Shown one piece after another: positions 32,100 to 44,459 of a DNA stretch of 64,000 nucleotides (position 1 is its first letter; each line of letters starts with the position of its first letter). This DNA comes from Gnetum montanum (taxonomy: Eukaryota > Streptophyta > Gnetopsida > Gnetales > Gnetaceae): contig MNCI01008335.1 in assembly GCA_015680685.1 (NCBI GenBank), positions 495,486 through 559,485 of the forward strand, read 5' to 3'. Below the pieces are notes generated by a model. The model was not told the origin of the DNA. It saw only the letters and a list, made by a program, of their open reading frames with translations, and did no database searches. Both the position numbers and the translations under genes were made by a program.

Positions 32100-34870
32100 T
32101 TATATTATACACAATCATTGTAAATGCATTAAAGAATTATCTTCTAGAAAATATTAAGTCACACACATCATTAACTAACAAAAATGATCTCTTTCACAAG
32201 GAAGTGATAATGCATCATATGGAGAGAACATTCATTAGAGAACTAACGAGATATATATTGAAGAAAATTGGAGTGACCAACCTCATGCAAGGGTTTCATA
32301 TTTTCATAACCACCCTAATTACACTCAAGGATTATAGTCACCAAAGGAAGATAATCCTCAAGGAGATGTAGTAAGTCCTAGACTAGGGGAGGCCTCAAAG
32401 CTTAGGACCTCCTCAAAACCTAGAAAAGATAAATCAAAGGATCCAAGGGAGAACTATATAATCCATGGTAATTAGCCTAGCTCTTCATCTTTCTCTTCCT
32501 CTTCAATGTCTAGTTCTAACGAAGATGAACATAGGTATAGACATAAAGCTTCACTATGGGGTCGAAATAAGGATAAAAATCAAAACAAAGGATAAAATAA
32601 AAGACATAAAAATGATCATAGATAAAATCATCACAATTAGACAAATAGAAGTAGAAATTTTCATCACGACATGTCTAATGATGGTGAACCCTTGTTGGCC
32701 ACTAAGAGCATGACATAGATCACAGAGGTAGTTAAAATACCCCATAGGCATCATATGGAAAGTTGCATCAAAAGGCTTGATATGAAATACATCCCTAAAT
32801 TTGTGGGAGGCATAGTTCTAATCTGAAACATCATTTACAAGTCTTCCATGATGCTTGTGTCTTATAGAACATTGAAAGTGGGTGGAAAAAGCTTAAGCTC
32901 TTTCCTAGGACACTAATAGATAAATCTTAAGTATGGTATAGATCATTAAAACCAAATTCAATCCATTGATGGTCCACAATGTTGGAACTCTTCAATGAGA
33001 AATACCAAACCTATGTGAGGGTGTTCAACCTAAGGAAAAAAAATCCAAGGATGGAAATAAAAACAACATGAACCCTTGGATATGGCCCTAGATAGATACT
33101 ATTCTCTAATAAATAAATGTCCAAGCCATGGTTACTCTCAAGAAGAGCAACTTTTCCACATCATAGATGGGATTCATAGTCAAATAATAGAGAACCTTGG
33201 GATGTATGCTCAAGTTCAATTATATAAAATAGAAACCCATTAGATCTAAAAGCTAATCGAATGTGTGGGAAAAGAAGAAGGAGAGCTATATAAATGAGAT
33301 AATGTTGAGAAATATCACTAGGATCTAACTCTTCAAAAGAAGAGGGTTCACTTATATGATTAGGAAAAATAGGTAGCTCTCGATGAGGTGATTTGACAAC
33401 AAATCTTGCCAATACAAAAGTCTATGAATGAGATTTAAGAAAGGCTAGATAAGATGTGGGAGTTAATGAATGACAAAGTTACAACTTATGTAAAAAACAT
33501 AGAGAAGAGAGTAATGCAAAATGAATCAAGTGATCAAAACAAAAGGAGGAAAAAGAACCAAGAAATGGCTAGGAACACTTATGGACAAACAATGAAAATA
33601 ATTGTAGAAGAAGAGGCTATAGACTCAACCATAGAAGAGGATAATGGATGTCACATTTGCCTATATCACCATCCAAAGGGCTATTGCTTGGTTATGTTAC
33701 ATCTACATGAGTATTGGGCTTTTGCATTGAATCCCAAGTTTGTACAAAAGCAAATGCCTAAGAAATCACTTTACTCACAAGGTAATTATAGACACTCCTA
33801 CAACCAATTGTAATATCCTTGTGGGACTTCTTATTAGCCTCAAAACTACTATCAACCATAGTGGAAAAATCCACAGTCATGGGGAAGGCCATCATCAAAC
33901 TAGCACTACACTTACTACCAGCCAGACTTGTACAAATATTACATTCAACAACCTATTTTCCCAACTGGTTCTACTTCCTTTACCTCAAATTACTACTACA
34001 ACTCTCTTAAGTATCATTAACATGCAACATATTTTGAAGGATCACCACCTCATGACTCTCATCCTCTATCATATCCTTAATATTCCCATACTTCCCTCCA
34101 TCACATGTCATGGCTAGCAACATAGGAGGGTGCTAAACCACAACATCAATGAAAGAATGCCACTTATGCTATGAACATACACAAAAATGATAATGCTAGC
34201 AGATCTCCACCATAATCTTAGAAATTCCCTTTCTTTACGATGGTTCCCACACCTGCTAACTCATCAAAACTAGCACAATGCAAACCAAGTATAATACCCT
34301 TTCTTTGACAACCAATTTCCTTTAATCCTATGCAAGGGCAAACATCGATCGTTACTCCAACACCTAACAGAAACGATGAATCTAGCATTGTGGAGAAACA
34401 AAAGAAAAATCCATGCATAACTAATCATGATAAAGGATGTAGTTGTGGGATAGAAGTTTTAAATATTAACACAACCCCTATATCAACCCACCATAAAGTC
34501 TAGAAATAAGTGTGTAAACAAAAACCAATCTACACAATAGCCACTAAACCAAAACATACCTAGTGGTTTAAAAATGAGAATATATAATTGTTTCAAAGAT
34601 GCATGAAAACAACTAATCCACTTATTAAGTATAGGCTTAAGAAAATGGACCAAATAGAGGACTTAGACATAGATATCTTACACTTTGATTATATACCAGA
34701 AGAGGATATTAAACACAGAGACCCAGGAATTAAAAATAGAAAATCAAGAAGAAGAAGCAAACAAAACTAGATCCCTCAAAATGGAAATACCCTTGAGTCT
34801 AGATGAAGATACATCTCCAAATGATCCAAACAAGACGATCATCAATGTTAAATGTGCTACCACATGATTA
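32100..34870 (+). pseudogene. ATH-C gag
   Basis: Degenerate plus-strand gag. The capsid part (about 32740-33180) reads HLESCIKRLDMKYIPKFVGG, then SLKPNSI and LELFNEKYQTYVRVFNLR, as in ATH-B gag. A coiled-coil-like part follows at 33454-33600. GCHICLYHHPKGYC (about 33648) is the CCHC-like knuckle shared with ATH-A and ATH-B. The tail to 34870 is Lys/Glu-rich (REKIENQEEE-like). No protease follows. Confidence 0.6.
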
Positions 34871-34963
34871 ATTAAATATGTAATGGTGATAGATGGGAAA
34901 CTAGTGGTGTATAACTAGGGGATTATGTAGCCCATCTCCTAAATGTGTGGTCATAAGATTAAT

Positions 34964-34982
34964 TATGGGAGAGATGCTCCAT
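34964..34982 (+). promoter_or_regulatory. Conserved purine motif before the T-rich tract (ATH-C)
   Basis: TATGGGAGAGATGCTCCATC corresponds to CATGGGGGAGATGGCCATCC in ATH-B (minus strand, 50771-50752) and to CATGGGGTAGATGCCTTATC in ATH-D (63650-63631). It marks the end of gag/pol sequence in all three. Confidence 0.5.
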
Positions 34983-35004
34983 CCTAGACTCAATAATTAA
35001 TTAA

Positions 35005-35110
35005 TTTTTTTCATCTTTTTTTTACAAGTTTTTATAGTTTTCTCATTTCTTGATACAAATTTTTCCTATTCTTTTCAACTTTTTCCACATTTTTTTTCAT
35101 TTCCTTTGTT
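35005..35110 (+). promoter_or_regulatory. T-rich tract (ATH-C)
   Basis: About 100 bp of nearly uninterrupted T with C on the coding strand. ATH-B (50750-50590) and ATH-D (63605-63355) have matching tracts at the same place on their coding strands. It could be a polypyrimidine tract for splicing of a late mRNA. This is inferred. Confidence 0.45.
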
Positions 35111-36979
35111 AGTAATCTCATTTGTGAATAAACCAACATCATGTAGCCCATCAAGGTGAGGTTTTCTCTATGTTGTCAAAGTCATGAGGGACAAATTATC
35201 TAGATAGTGAGGCTGCATCATCCATCCATCCATCCTATTAATAAGAGGTTCTTACAATGGTCATAATGATATTCTTTTTCATAATCAAACTAAGAATAAA
35301 CTTGTAATCATTGTGCCTAGATAGAAAAGTGAAGAACTAAGTGGGAATCTGAAGGGTGTGACATCAAGGAAATTTTTGGAATTTCTTTAACCACTTCTAC
35401 ATGTTCTATCATGTTTCCAAGGTTGTAATTATGTCCTTGTAGATCTAAAAAAAAGGTGAAAGTAAGAGTACAATAAGTGTTGCCTTACCATGTCACTAGA
35501 AAAACATGTTACCCATGCCTAAAGGTTGGTGGCTTCTCAAAAATTAAAAAAAAAATGAAAGATAGAGAGAGTGTGTGTATGTGTGTGCCATGAATAAACT
35601 CCCTTGGACAAAACCCCAAGTGATGCTACTCCTTGCAACGGTGATAGACTTATGGTTGTCAATCAAAGAGATAAAATAATGTAATGTCACTGGAATGTGG
35701 TTTGGACTTGGTTTGAATCTTGGAAAAAAGGGCTAATGATTACTTTAACTATTAATAACACAAAAGGATTCATTATGCCAATGGTAAGGCACCTCATGTT
35801 CCAATTTCTATAATTCTTTCTAAAATCCATCTCATCTCACTATCCATATGATCATAACTTATGGTTTTATGTAACATAGAGTTATTTTCTTAAATTGGTG
35901 GTTTTAACATGTGTGTTTTTTTAATAGTTATGCATTGCATTCAACTCCTTTGGTGCCTACGAACATTTTTAGGTATGGTTATACTTGGGAATTAAGGGTT
36001 GGAGCTTGCTTTGGGAAGGACTCACTTGTATAACTGTTGTAACTTCTACTTGTCTAACACAACTACATCATCTTGAACCTTCCAAGTGCATATATTCTAA
36101 ATTCAAAACATTCCCTTATCATATAACCTATCCATTCTACACCATGAATTTAATACCCTTTTCTTACATCTTCTAAAGCTTTTAATTCTTGTGGTTTCAT
36201 CTTCTAACATTACCAATGCCTAAATATGAATTCTCACTTATCCAAAAACTTTGGACTTTACATAAAACCTTCCAACCAATCATAGAGCTTCATTTTCCAT
36301 GCTAAATGTCCTCATAGAATGCAATTTTAAGATCCCAATATTGACTACTTGATATTGGGTGGGAGCTGATATTAGCTACTAGATGTTGGACACCCAATAT
36401 TGGGTCCATAAAAACCTATAAATAGGACCCCTACGATGCTCAAAAAATTCATTATCATTAATTGATGCTAGGGGAGTTTTTGCATTTTTTTCTCTTGACT
36501 AAGAGCTTTGAGCATCCAACTTCCACAGATGATACCTAACTCCATACCACTCTAATTTCTATGGTTTTTGAACCTATTTGATCCTGGACTATTCAATCTT
36601 GTTGAGGGAGGAGGTGCTTGTGTGGAAAACTTGCGCTAAGTTTCTGAAATTGGCTATCACTTGAAAGGTATTATAAGGGTAAGAATGTTAAAAACCTTAA
36701 GTTTCTTAATGAACAATTAGTTGTATGTATGCTAGTATCTCTAATTATCTTACCCAAGGGATCATAACCATCATTATAAGTCATACATAAGGGAAAAGAA
36801 GCCAATTACAAAAGGTCATAAAAGAAGTTAACACTTTTTGGGCCTTTTTCTTAAAATTTTCTAACTCTGCAATCACATGAGCTAAGAACTTAATAGAATT
36901 AAGGTCATGAGTAAGGTATAACCTTGTTGATGATAAATGAAAAATACCTTAGTAACACCAAATGCTTGGTTAATTACAG
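35111..36979 (+). other. Non-coding leader of the ATH-C late ORF
   Basis: About 1.9 kb without a plausible frame. The part 35150-35620 is clearly similar to ATH-D 63300-62700 on the opposite strand (for example CCTTGTAGATCTAA and the stretch around CATGTTACCCATGCCT), so it is conserved non-coding sequence of the family. Confidence 0.6.
36335..36426 (+). promoter_or_regulatory. Internal promoter-like block (ATH-C)
   Basis: CCCAATATTGAC at 36335, GATATTGGGTGGG at 36351 and the perfect palindrome CCCAATATTGGG at 36393-36404 precede ACCTATAAATAGG at 36414-36426. The 3' LTR has CCAATATTGGGG at 39806 and CCTATAAATAAAA at 39864, so the block looks like a second copy of the LTR promoter layout about 550 bp before the late ORF. 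Confidence 0.5.
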
Positions 36980-39735
36980 ATGGACCCACAAAAATGGAGA
37001 ACAAGAAGGACCTTCATAGGGTGCAAGTAAACATCCAAAAGGTGGTAGAGGTTGACTAGGAGAACAAGGCCCATCAACCAAGCATGAAGAATAGGAGGCC
37101 CAATCATTTAGCATTCATTAAGAGGCTCTTGCTATAGGGTAGTAGATCTAAGAGAAGGTTGTAGAACCATAGGCTTAAGTGCAAGGACAATGCCTCATGT
37201 TGTCCCAAGAATGCCTCCAAGCCATCCAAGAGTGATCCATGTTGACCACGATTATCTTGGAAATGAATGTTGAGCCTTTCATAGTAGTTGTCCTTGAGGT
37301 AGTCAAAACTCAGCTTCAAGCATTACCTCTTGGCACATCCTCTCTAAAAGTGGGGAATGATACCTTGGTGAGATGTACCAATTCTAGCATAATAAGGAAG
37401 AGGGCACCGCCATCAACATTGGCTGAATCTCTATTTCTTTCTTATTGAAAACCATTGCAGAGGCTCTAAACATACTAAATGAGGGAGTTAGGGTAGTGCA
37501 TCTATCCACAAGGTCTATCATAGAAACCAGAAATCTATGGTTGAAATGGGCATATAACAAAGAAAATAAAATATATAGTGAATTGACTCTAGAAGAGAGG
37601 ATTTATTTAAAAATCAACACATACCATCTCTTCCCCACTAAAGGACTTAACAAGATATTAACCTATGTGGCCAAAGGAAGTGCAATCTTGATGGGAAAAT
37701 ACAATGTCAGCCTTACCTAATTGTACTTCATAGAGATGCAAAGGAGGTTCACGGAAAGGAAGGTAGGAAAGCCAACAGTTCAATTCCCTTGCCTAACAAA
37801 AAAGCTATGTAAGCATGTTTGAATATGAAAGGAGGGCCCAAAATGCTTCATTCTTTGAGTTGCTCAAATCAACAACACCAAGGAAAGACCTTAGTGATGA
37901 ACAAGAACAAGAACTAAAAAGGGAGCCAAAATAAGAACTAGAGAAGGAGCTAGAGTAAGAACTAAAGCAATGGTGAGAGCCACAAGTTCCACTAGCACCA
38001 CTATAAGATTACAGACCCACAATGAGCCATCTGTAGCAAATTGCTCAAACTCTCAATTGAGGAAGTAGGGATGAATCCAACCTCTTCCAAGTCATTAATG
38101 ATGTCATTTAGCCTACAATCTCAACCAATCCATAAAGGGTGTAGATTTCTTTACAATTAAGAGGTGAAGCCTAATGGTCACAACATATCTTTGGAAATGC
38201 CACATCTTTCCAAGTGGTGCTTGAAATAAGAGAAGTGCCACAGTCATGGTCATGCAGCACCAAGATGTGGCAGACACAATAGATGTTATCATAGACTACA
38301 TTAAAGAATTATTTAATGTGCCTATTATGCCCCAGTGTACTTAACTAGAACCAAATATGTACAAATGTTAGTAAGGACTGATGAATCCTATGGCCCATAA
38401 GGATGTGCTTGACAAATTACTGTAGATTGGGCAAGTTATGACAACCTGTTTTGACATCCCTAGTGATGTCACTATAGTACAATCTGACCTCATAGCCATA
38501 AAAGGAAAATTGATCATGGTAGAGACTAGGGAAAAGCATGTAGAAGTAGAGATGCATAGATTACAATAAGAGCTTGTTACCTTAAGAGTCAAAATAAGGA
38601 ACCCTTCCATATTCATTATCTAACTAATTGGAGCACTTTAGAATAGAGTAACTAGGTCAATTGATTGTATAGAATAAAGTTGCTGAACAAGAAAAGGAGA
38701 AAGCAATATGGAATGCCTTAGCCACTGAGTCCTAAGCATATGCCCATGCAAAGGAATTGACTACTACAAAGGAAGAAAACAAGCAACGTGTGGCCAATAA
38801 TGCAAGGTTGATTACCATCAAAAAGTAGAAGAACATTTTGGAAGAAAGAATCCACCAGTTGAGGAAGCAACTAGTGAGGATCAACTAGGACATAAGCAAA
38901 TTAGCCAAAGAGAACTGAACCCTCTCAAATGGTGAAGGCCTACATCAGTTCCATGTTAGGAAAAAATCCTAACTAGTAGCCCATCTTGGATAGTTGTGCC
39001 CTAGTCCACCAAGTAGAAGTGAAGAATAAGGACCTATAGATTAAAGATTTGAAAGGGTACATGATGTTAGCAAACCTTTACTATGCTAACCTTGCCATGT
39101 TAATAGCAAGTCAGCCTAGAAATGAGTTGGAACAACAAGTAGAAGCCACCTACGCCTTATATGATAAAGAGTTTATAGATAGGAAAGATATTCTACAAAA
39201 ACTCTATGTGCAAAACTAAGAATGAGAAATAATTAAGGCTCACTACCATGGGCAAAGAGATGTAGCCTCAAACCTAGCCAAGAGATTAATAGGTTATCAT
39301 GAATTAAGAGAAAAGGCCAGGGCTTTTGAAGAAGAACAAAGGTAGTTCGTGGCATGATATGTGAAAGTGAATTAGATGTTCCCGTTGTTGCCATGTTTGT
39401 GGGATGTACCAATTCCAACACAAATTTGATCATTATCTTGGATGATGCATGATCCAAGAATGGATGAGGAGAAGTTGCAAGTGCTCCTAAATCGTTATAA
39501 ATTCTGAAACCCTGAATACAAAGGGAAGTAGCTAATGGAAGAGACACCACCTTCAAGAACTACATAAGCTTCCCCAATTTTGTTGTTTTGTTGTGTCATT
39601 ACCATTTGTTAAAACATCACTACAATATAGAAGAGTTAATTTTTGTATTTATTTAAGTTAGTCAATAATCCTAGACCTTCCTAATATTTTGTAAAAAGCT
39701 TGTTCCTCATTTTTTTTAACTCGAGGATGAGTTTT
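36980..39735 (+). pseudogene. ATH-C late ORF (ORF X)
   Basis: It starts at ATGGACCCACAAAAATGG. The best block (37445-37720) reads NLWLKWAYNKENKIYSELT then LEERIYLKINTYHLFPTK, and is shared with ATH-D (60589-60795) and more weakly with ATH-B (VERIHYKIIAFHLNP). After it comes FPCLTKKLC, as FPCLIRKLC in ATH-D and FPYLIRKLCRREG in ATH-B. The second half is Lys/Glu/Gln-rich and coiled-coil-like (ILEERIHQLRKQL near 38840). It resembles the plant 'putative transposon protein' family linked to Athila-like elements. No signal peptide or membrane segment is seen, so an envelope role has no support. Many stops. Confidence 0.55.
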
Positions 39736-39741
39736 CATTCA

Positions 39742-39753
39742 GTTGTGGGGGTG
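39742..39753 (+). other. ATH-C polypurine tract
   Basis: GTTGTGGGGGTG directly precedes the 3' LTR, after CTCGAGGATGAGTTTTCATT, a sequence context typical for plant Athila/Tat elements. Confidence 0.75.
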
Positions 39754-40622
39754 TGATGAGTCATGTTTTGTAGGGCTCCAATATTAAAGCCATGTTATCA
39801 GGTATCCAATATTGGGGTACAACCTCTAATGTCAAGGATTTGATATTTTCCCTTCCATGCTAGCCTATAAATAAAACACTTGGATGCATGGTTCACATAT
39901 AGATTTTAATAGATTTTAGAAGTAGACATAGAGAAGTTTATTATTTTGTTTCTAGTGCATGCCCATAGTGTGATGTCAAGTGATTGTATGGAATCCTTAT
40001 TTGAGTGCAATGCACATGGACACATTACATGTTTAGAAATAAAGATCGAGATTACTTCCATCATTGCAACATCCACTTAGCTTTATTATTATTTTTAATT
40101 ACTTGAATGCTTTTTTTTTCTTAGTTCATGTTTATCAATTATTTCTCTTTATCATTTTTTGTCATTAAGTAGAATGAGTACAACTAATTGTGAGTACTTA
40201 AGTATAATTACTTCGTAATCCAATAGTGTTATCAGTTGGTACTTCCAGTAATGGTACACTTGGTAATCCTAGTGATAGTTATGCAAAGTCCAAGGTGTGT
40301 ACAGAAGGTTAGGAATAGATACTCATACACGTAAGCTAGCTTAGAATTTACTTTCCATTGTTAATTAGTTTAAATCATTAATTTCCTTATTACCATTAGG
40401 ATTATTTTAAGGCCAAAATAAAATCAAAAATCAAATGGCTCACTTTGGACTAAACCATACACAACAAAGCTACAACTAGTCCAAGTGGGAAGACAATGAA
40501 CTACAATCAAGACATAATGATCGAGATTCTATAACTAGTCCCATCCATGGAATTCGACTAGATCACATGTGAATGCTTATGATTTGTACGGTTGGGCATA
40601 AGGGGTACCTCGTTGTTCATCA
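39754..40622 (+). repeat. ATH-C 3' LTR
   Basis: It begins TGATGAGTCATG and ends GTTCATCA, 869 bp. TATA box CCTATAAATAAAA at 39864. The block with GGTACTTCCAGTAATGGTACACTTGGTAATCCTAGTG is at 40234-40270. About 55 bp longer than the 5' LTR because of indels. Confidence 0.85.
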
Positions 40623-40627
40623 CGAAG
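40623..40627. repeat. Target-site duplication of ATH-C, right copy (CGAAG)
   Basis: Differs from CCAAG (31253-31257) at one base. Confidence 0.6.
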
Positions 40628-41450
40628 TTAGTTAACTACTAGGATTACAAAGTTAATTGTGGTTAATGTTCAAGTTTTATCATGTTCATTTTACCATACC
40701 AATGATGACAAGAAATGTAAATGTAAACATTATGTGAAATCATCTATTTAATGAAGATAAAGTAAAATGTAGGAAATATAGATATACATGCTAAGTCAGA
40801 GTGTTGCAATGTGAATACATCAATCTTGATCTTTATTTCTAGAACATGATCACATCTAAGTACAACTACTCAAACAAAGACTCTAGACAACTAACGTAAA
40901 TACACAATGTAGAAATTTACTTATTAACTACTAAAAATCATTAAATAAAACTACAAAAGATTTTCTATAGTTAATACAAAGATTCCATAAATGTACCTCA
41001 ACTTGTGTGTGTGTGTGTGTGTGTGTGTGTCTCTCTGTATATATATATAGGTAAATAAATGAAATGTGCTAGTGCATTGTTAAAAAATACTAGATTTTCA
41101 ATGTTTAACATACCCTTATAACTAACTCAAGACTCTTCCTCAAGTAATAAAAAAGGGATAGAGTTTGATTAAAAAATTAGTAGGATCATGTTAACTAACT
41201 AATTGATATTACATAATAAAACTTATATGTGCTACATAATAACAAAAAACTAGTGGGTTTATTTACAAAATAGACTAAATCATCATATAGATAACAAGAA
41301 TTTAAAAAATGACATATGAGAATTATCATCCTCGCAACATTATATTTGTTTACTTCTTCTTCTATATCTAATTTAGAAATTGGAATTTTTATTCATTAGT
41401 TTGTTGATCTCTTATTGATAGGAGTTCCACCAATTTTGGACCAATGGGAT
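40628..41450 (-). repeat. Diverged LTR remnant right of ATH-C
   Basis: ACTACTAGGATTACAAAG and, near 40800, GTTGCAATGTGAATACATCAATCTTGATC correspond to parts of the LTR at 41876 and of the ATH-B LTRs. It contains the microsatellite at 41003-41050. Ends are not defined. Confidence 0.4.
41003..41050. repeat. Compound microsatellite (GT)n(CT)n(TA)n
   Basis: About 12 GT units, then CTCTCT and about 6 TA units. Confidence 0.95.
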
Positions 41451-41875
41451 TGATCATACAAATCATAGTGTGATCCAACTGTAAGCTTCGAGAACAATGT
41501 TGAGTGGATTGCTAAGAACACTCATGTATATTGTTGCATTCCAAAAATATAAAAGATATTATAATATATATCATACAATTAGAAATCATGTTGCTAGGAT
41601 GAGACATAGAGAAAATATTTATGATTTTATGTTTTATGATTTTTATGGATTCTAAAATTATATGTGATAAAAATAATAATAAACACACACATAGTGCAAT
41701 CCCTCTTACGAATAGGTGTAATGATTGTATTGCAATCCCTTAAGAGGATAGGTATAACACTACACATGAATGTAATAAAATAGATGTCAGTCACAACCTT
41801 GATGGCCCAACATTAGTTGTAACCTCCTTGGGGATGGATGAATTGTCACAACTTATGAAAATAAGAATAACATAG

Positions 41876-42740
41876 TGATGAGAAGTGGAGCAATCCAACA
41901 TCCAATCATACAAGTTACAAGGGTTTAAGCGTGATCTGATCATAATCCATAGATAGACAATGTTGGTATGCTAGTAGTTGAGTTAAGCTTGTGATCACTA
42001 TCTTCCCACATGGAGCTAGTGAAGTCTAATTGTATTGTTTAGTTCACCATGAGGTGTATGATAGATGATGTTGTTAGTCCCATTGTTCTCCTAACCATAA
42101 ATGTTATTGAGAATGAAATTGAATCTAAGTCTATGTAAATGCAAGTGAGAAAATCTACTCTAGCCTATGCAATGAGTATATGTTCTTGATTTTTCATACA
42201 CATCTTGGACTTTGTGTAACCATTATTGGGCTACCAAGTGTTATGCTATTAGGTGTACCAAGAAATGACACTATTGGGCTTACCAATCAATTACTCTTTA
42301 GTGCTTGAAATCAATCATAGGAAATATTGACAAGTAAAAGTAAAGCTCTTGGAAAAGTAAAAACATTAAACTACGAAATAGGAAATATTATTCTAAATAA
42401 AATAGCAAATACTAAATGGATGTTGCAATGATGTGAAGTAATCTTAATCATTATTTCTGTTTGCAAACTTTGCCCAAGTATAATCTATTCGAATAAAGAC
42501 TTCATCAATTATAAGGCATCACACTATGGGCATTCACTTCTATCACTAACATTATGAAATAAAATTGCAAGAGTTTCAATAGAGTGTGGAATGAAAAGTG
42601 TTGGTGATCATTTGGGACTACCAATGTTTGGGGCCTTTGGGTCTCATGACCTTAGAAAGTCACAAGATCGAAGGTGTTCTTCAAATAAGGTTTAGGTGCT
42701 TACTAGTGTTTGGAAACACCACCTCTATATAGACTCAGTA
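41876..42740 (-). repeat. Diverged LTR of the ATH family (probable 3' or solo LTR)
   Basis: It begins TGATGAGAAGTGG and has CATCCAATCATAC as other family LTRs. At 42215-42290 it repeats the signature GGGCTACCAAGTGTTATGCTATTAGGTGTACCAAG. GTTGCAATGATGTGAAG near 42422 also fits. TATA on the minus strand is weak (CTATATAG at 42723). No PBS lies to its left, so it is not a minus-strand 5' LTR. The right end is uncertain. Confidence 0.5.
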
Positions 42741-43729
42741 GTTATGAAAAAAACTAATCATGGGTATGTGTTTTCTATTGTAAATGTGGAAATGGTTGGG
42801 TTGTGTATGAAACTATAATTGGCTATCATAAAAGAAATTCAACTAACTTTTTCAAACACTATGAGTTGTTGAAGATTCCTATTTTTTCCAATCACTTAGT
42901 CTATATAGTCCCTATAATACGTTACTTATAATTTAGTCTATATAGTCCCTACAATCGACTCCTAATTTCCTCTAGTGAGAAAGTTCCACAAGAAAACTAA
43001 AAATAGAGTGAGATTTAATGGACTTAGAAAGAGAAAGAAAAGAAAGTAGATTTGTGTGAAATCTCAAATATTTAAGCAAGATAAATTGACATGAGAAAAC
43101 ACTTCACAATAAAGCTATTCCTAATTTAATAACTACAAATTGTCCAAATGTTTTGGGCTCAACAAGAAATTTCTTAAAGACAATCTTATTATACTACCAA
43201 AAATTGTTGCATAAACAACAAAGTACAAGTCTCTATTTTGGCTAGTTAATAGTTGTTAAAGATTGCATTCAATAGAGCTTTCGCAAAATTTGAAAATTTT
43301 AGGATTGAAATACCAAGGTAATATATTTTAAAACAATGAAGCTATTTCAATTGTTGCAAAATACCGAAGATTTTCCTAGATTTTTTATGCTTAAAATAGG
43401 TAATTTCATTATGACATTACTATTAAATTTCTCTTGAGACTTTTCAGCAACATAAGCTCTTCTATGGAAAATCTTAATAGGAGTCTAATAGTATGTAAAA
43501 ATAGAGCTATAAAAGGAACCTAGAAAAAAAATCTAAAAATTAAATGCCAAGCACGATACTATCTAAACTATTAGCTAAGAAACTAAAATAAAATGAGAAG
43601 AAATGAACTTACAAGAGAAACAAAGTAGCTAAATTGATAAATCAGTAAGCTATCTTACAAACTTTAATATCTTCTTCTTGATCTCCCACCACCCCAACAT
43701 TCTACCCTTGAAGAGCTTTTATAGTGACT

Positions 43730-43985
43730 TCAGGGTAGTTATAATCATCATGGGAGGTTAAGGGTAGTTACAAAAATTATGGGGATTGATTGTAACCATC
43801 ATAGATTTAAGTGCTATGATTGACAAGTGTCTAGTAGTTACAACCACCTTAGAGATTAAAAAGCTATGGTTTTCAAGTGTCCCATTTGGTGGTTACAACA
43901 TCATGGAAAATTCAAATTTAGTTGCAACCATTAAGGGAAGTCACAACCACCATGGTAGTTAGTTATAACTACCATCATTAAGTGT
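43730..43985. repeat. Degenerate repeats of GTTACAAYCAYCATGG
   Basis: Phrases such as GGTAGTTATAATCATCATGGG, GGTAGTTACAAAAATTATGGGG, TAGTTACAACCACC, GTGGTTACAACATCATGG, AGTCACAACCACCATGG and TAGTTATAACTACCATC follow each other at 30-45 bp. This looks like an eroded minisatellite. Confidence 0.4.
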
Positions 43986-44082
43986 TCAATTCACATAAAT
44001 GTTGTATTTTCCAAATGTCTCATTCACATAAGACATTAAACAACCAACCTCAAAACATAGCCATACATATATATCTAATTTA

Positions 44083-44083
44083 A

Positions 44084-44116
<33 letters not shown>

Positions 44117-44118
44117 GA
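44083..44118. repeat. AT microsatellite
   Basis: About 16 uninterrupted AT units. Confidence 0.95.
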
Positions 44119-44459
44119 TCATAAACAAACATTATAATAATCATCTGTACTTGTAGCTATTGGCCTATAAATCTCCATTTTTCTTACTCCATTTGCTAGA
44201 CTAGCACAATTTTCATGGCTAAATCCAATAATAGATTAATTACAAAAATCCATATCTACATATGATGGATTAGTCTACTACATATAGCTGTAGCTTTCTT
44301 GAAAGATTGTAGCTCAAAAAATATCCTTATCAAAAATCTATTTATCCTTGGTTTCTAGATGCTCTCTTTCAGTGAAACAAGAAACAAGTTGTACACACTT
44401 GTTATCCTCAGAGGGAACCAAAATCTCAAACTATGAACATAGCTTGCACATCACTTTAG

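Larger units (their letters stand above)
31258..40622 (+). mobile_element. ATH-C, non-autonomous Athila-type element
   Basis: Plus-strand element with LTRs 31258-32071 and 39754-40622, PBS at 32073 and PPT at 39742. The 7.7-kb interior holds gag-like sequence (32100-34870), a purine motif and T-rich tract (34964-35110), a non-coding leader with its own TATA box, and a late ORF (36980-39735). No protease, RT, RNase H or integrase motif is seen; ATH-B has about 3.3 kb of them (50,950-54,250) at the matching place. It would have depended on a partner for replication proteins. Confidence 0.85.
42741..44459. other. Unassigned AT-rich sequence
   Basis: No credible coding frame. It includes an AT microsatellite (44090-44116) and a segment (43700-43980) of repeated GTTACAACCACC / GTTATAACCACCAT phrases. 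Confidence 0.45.

Noticed and set aside
32042-32371. Plus-strand ORF of 109 codons across the ATH-C LTR/PBS border
   Set aside because: It starts inside the LTR and runs over the PBS; no homologous frame in ATH-A or ATH-B.
39233-39556. Minus-strand ORF of 107 codons
   Set aside because: It is opposite to the ORF X frame of ATH-C, which is supported by ATH-D.
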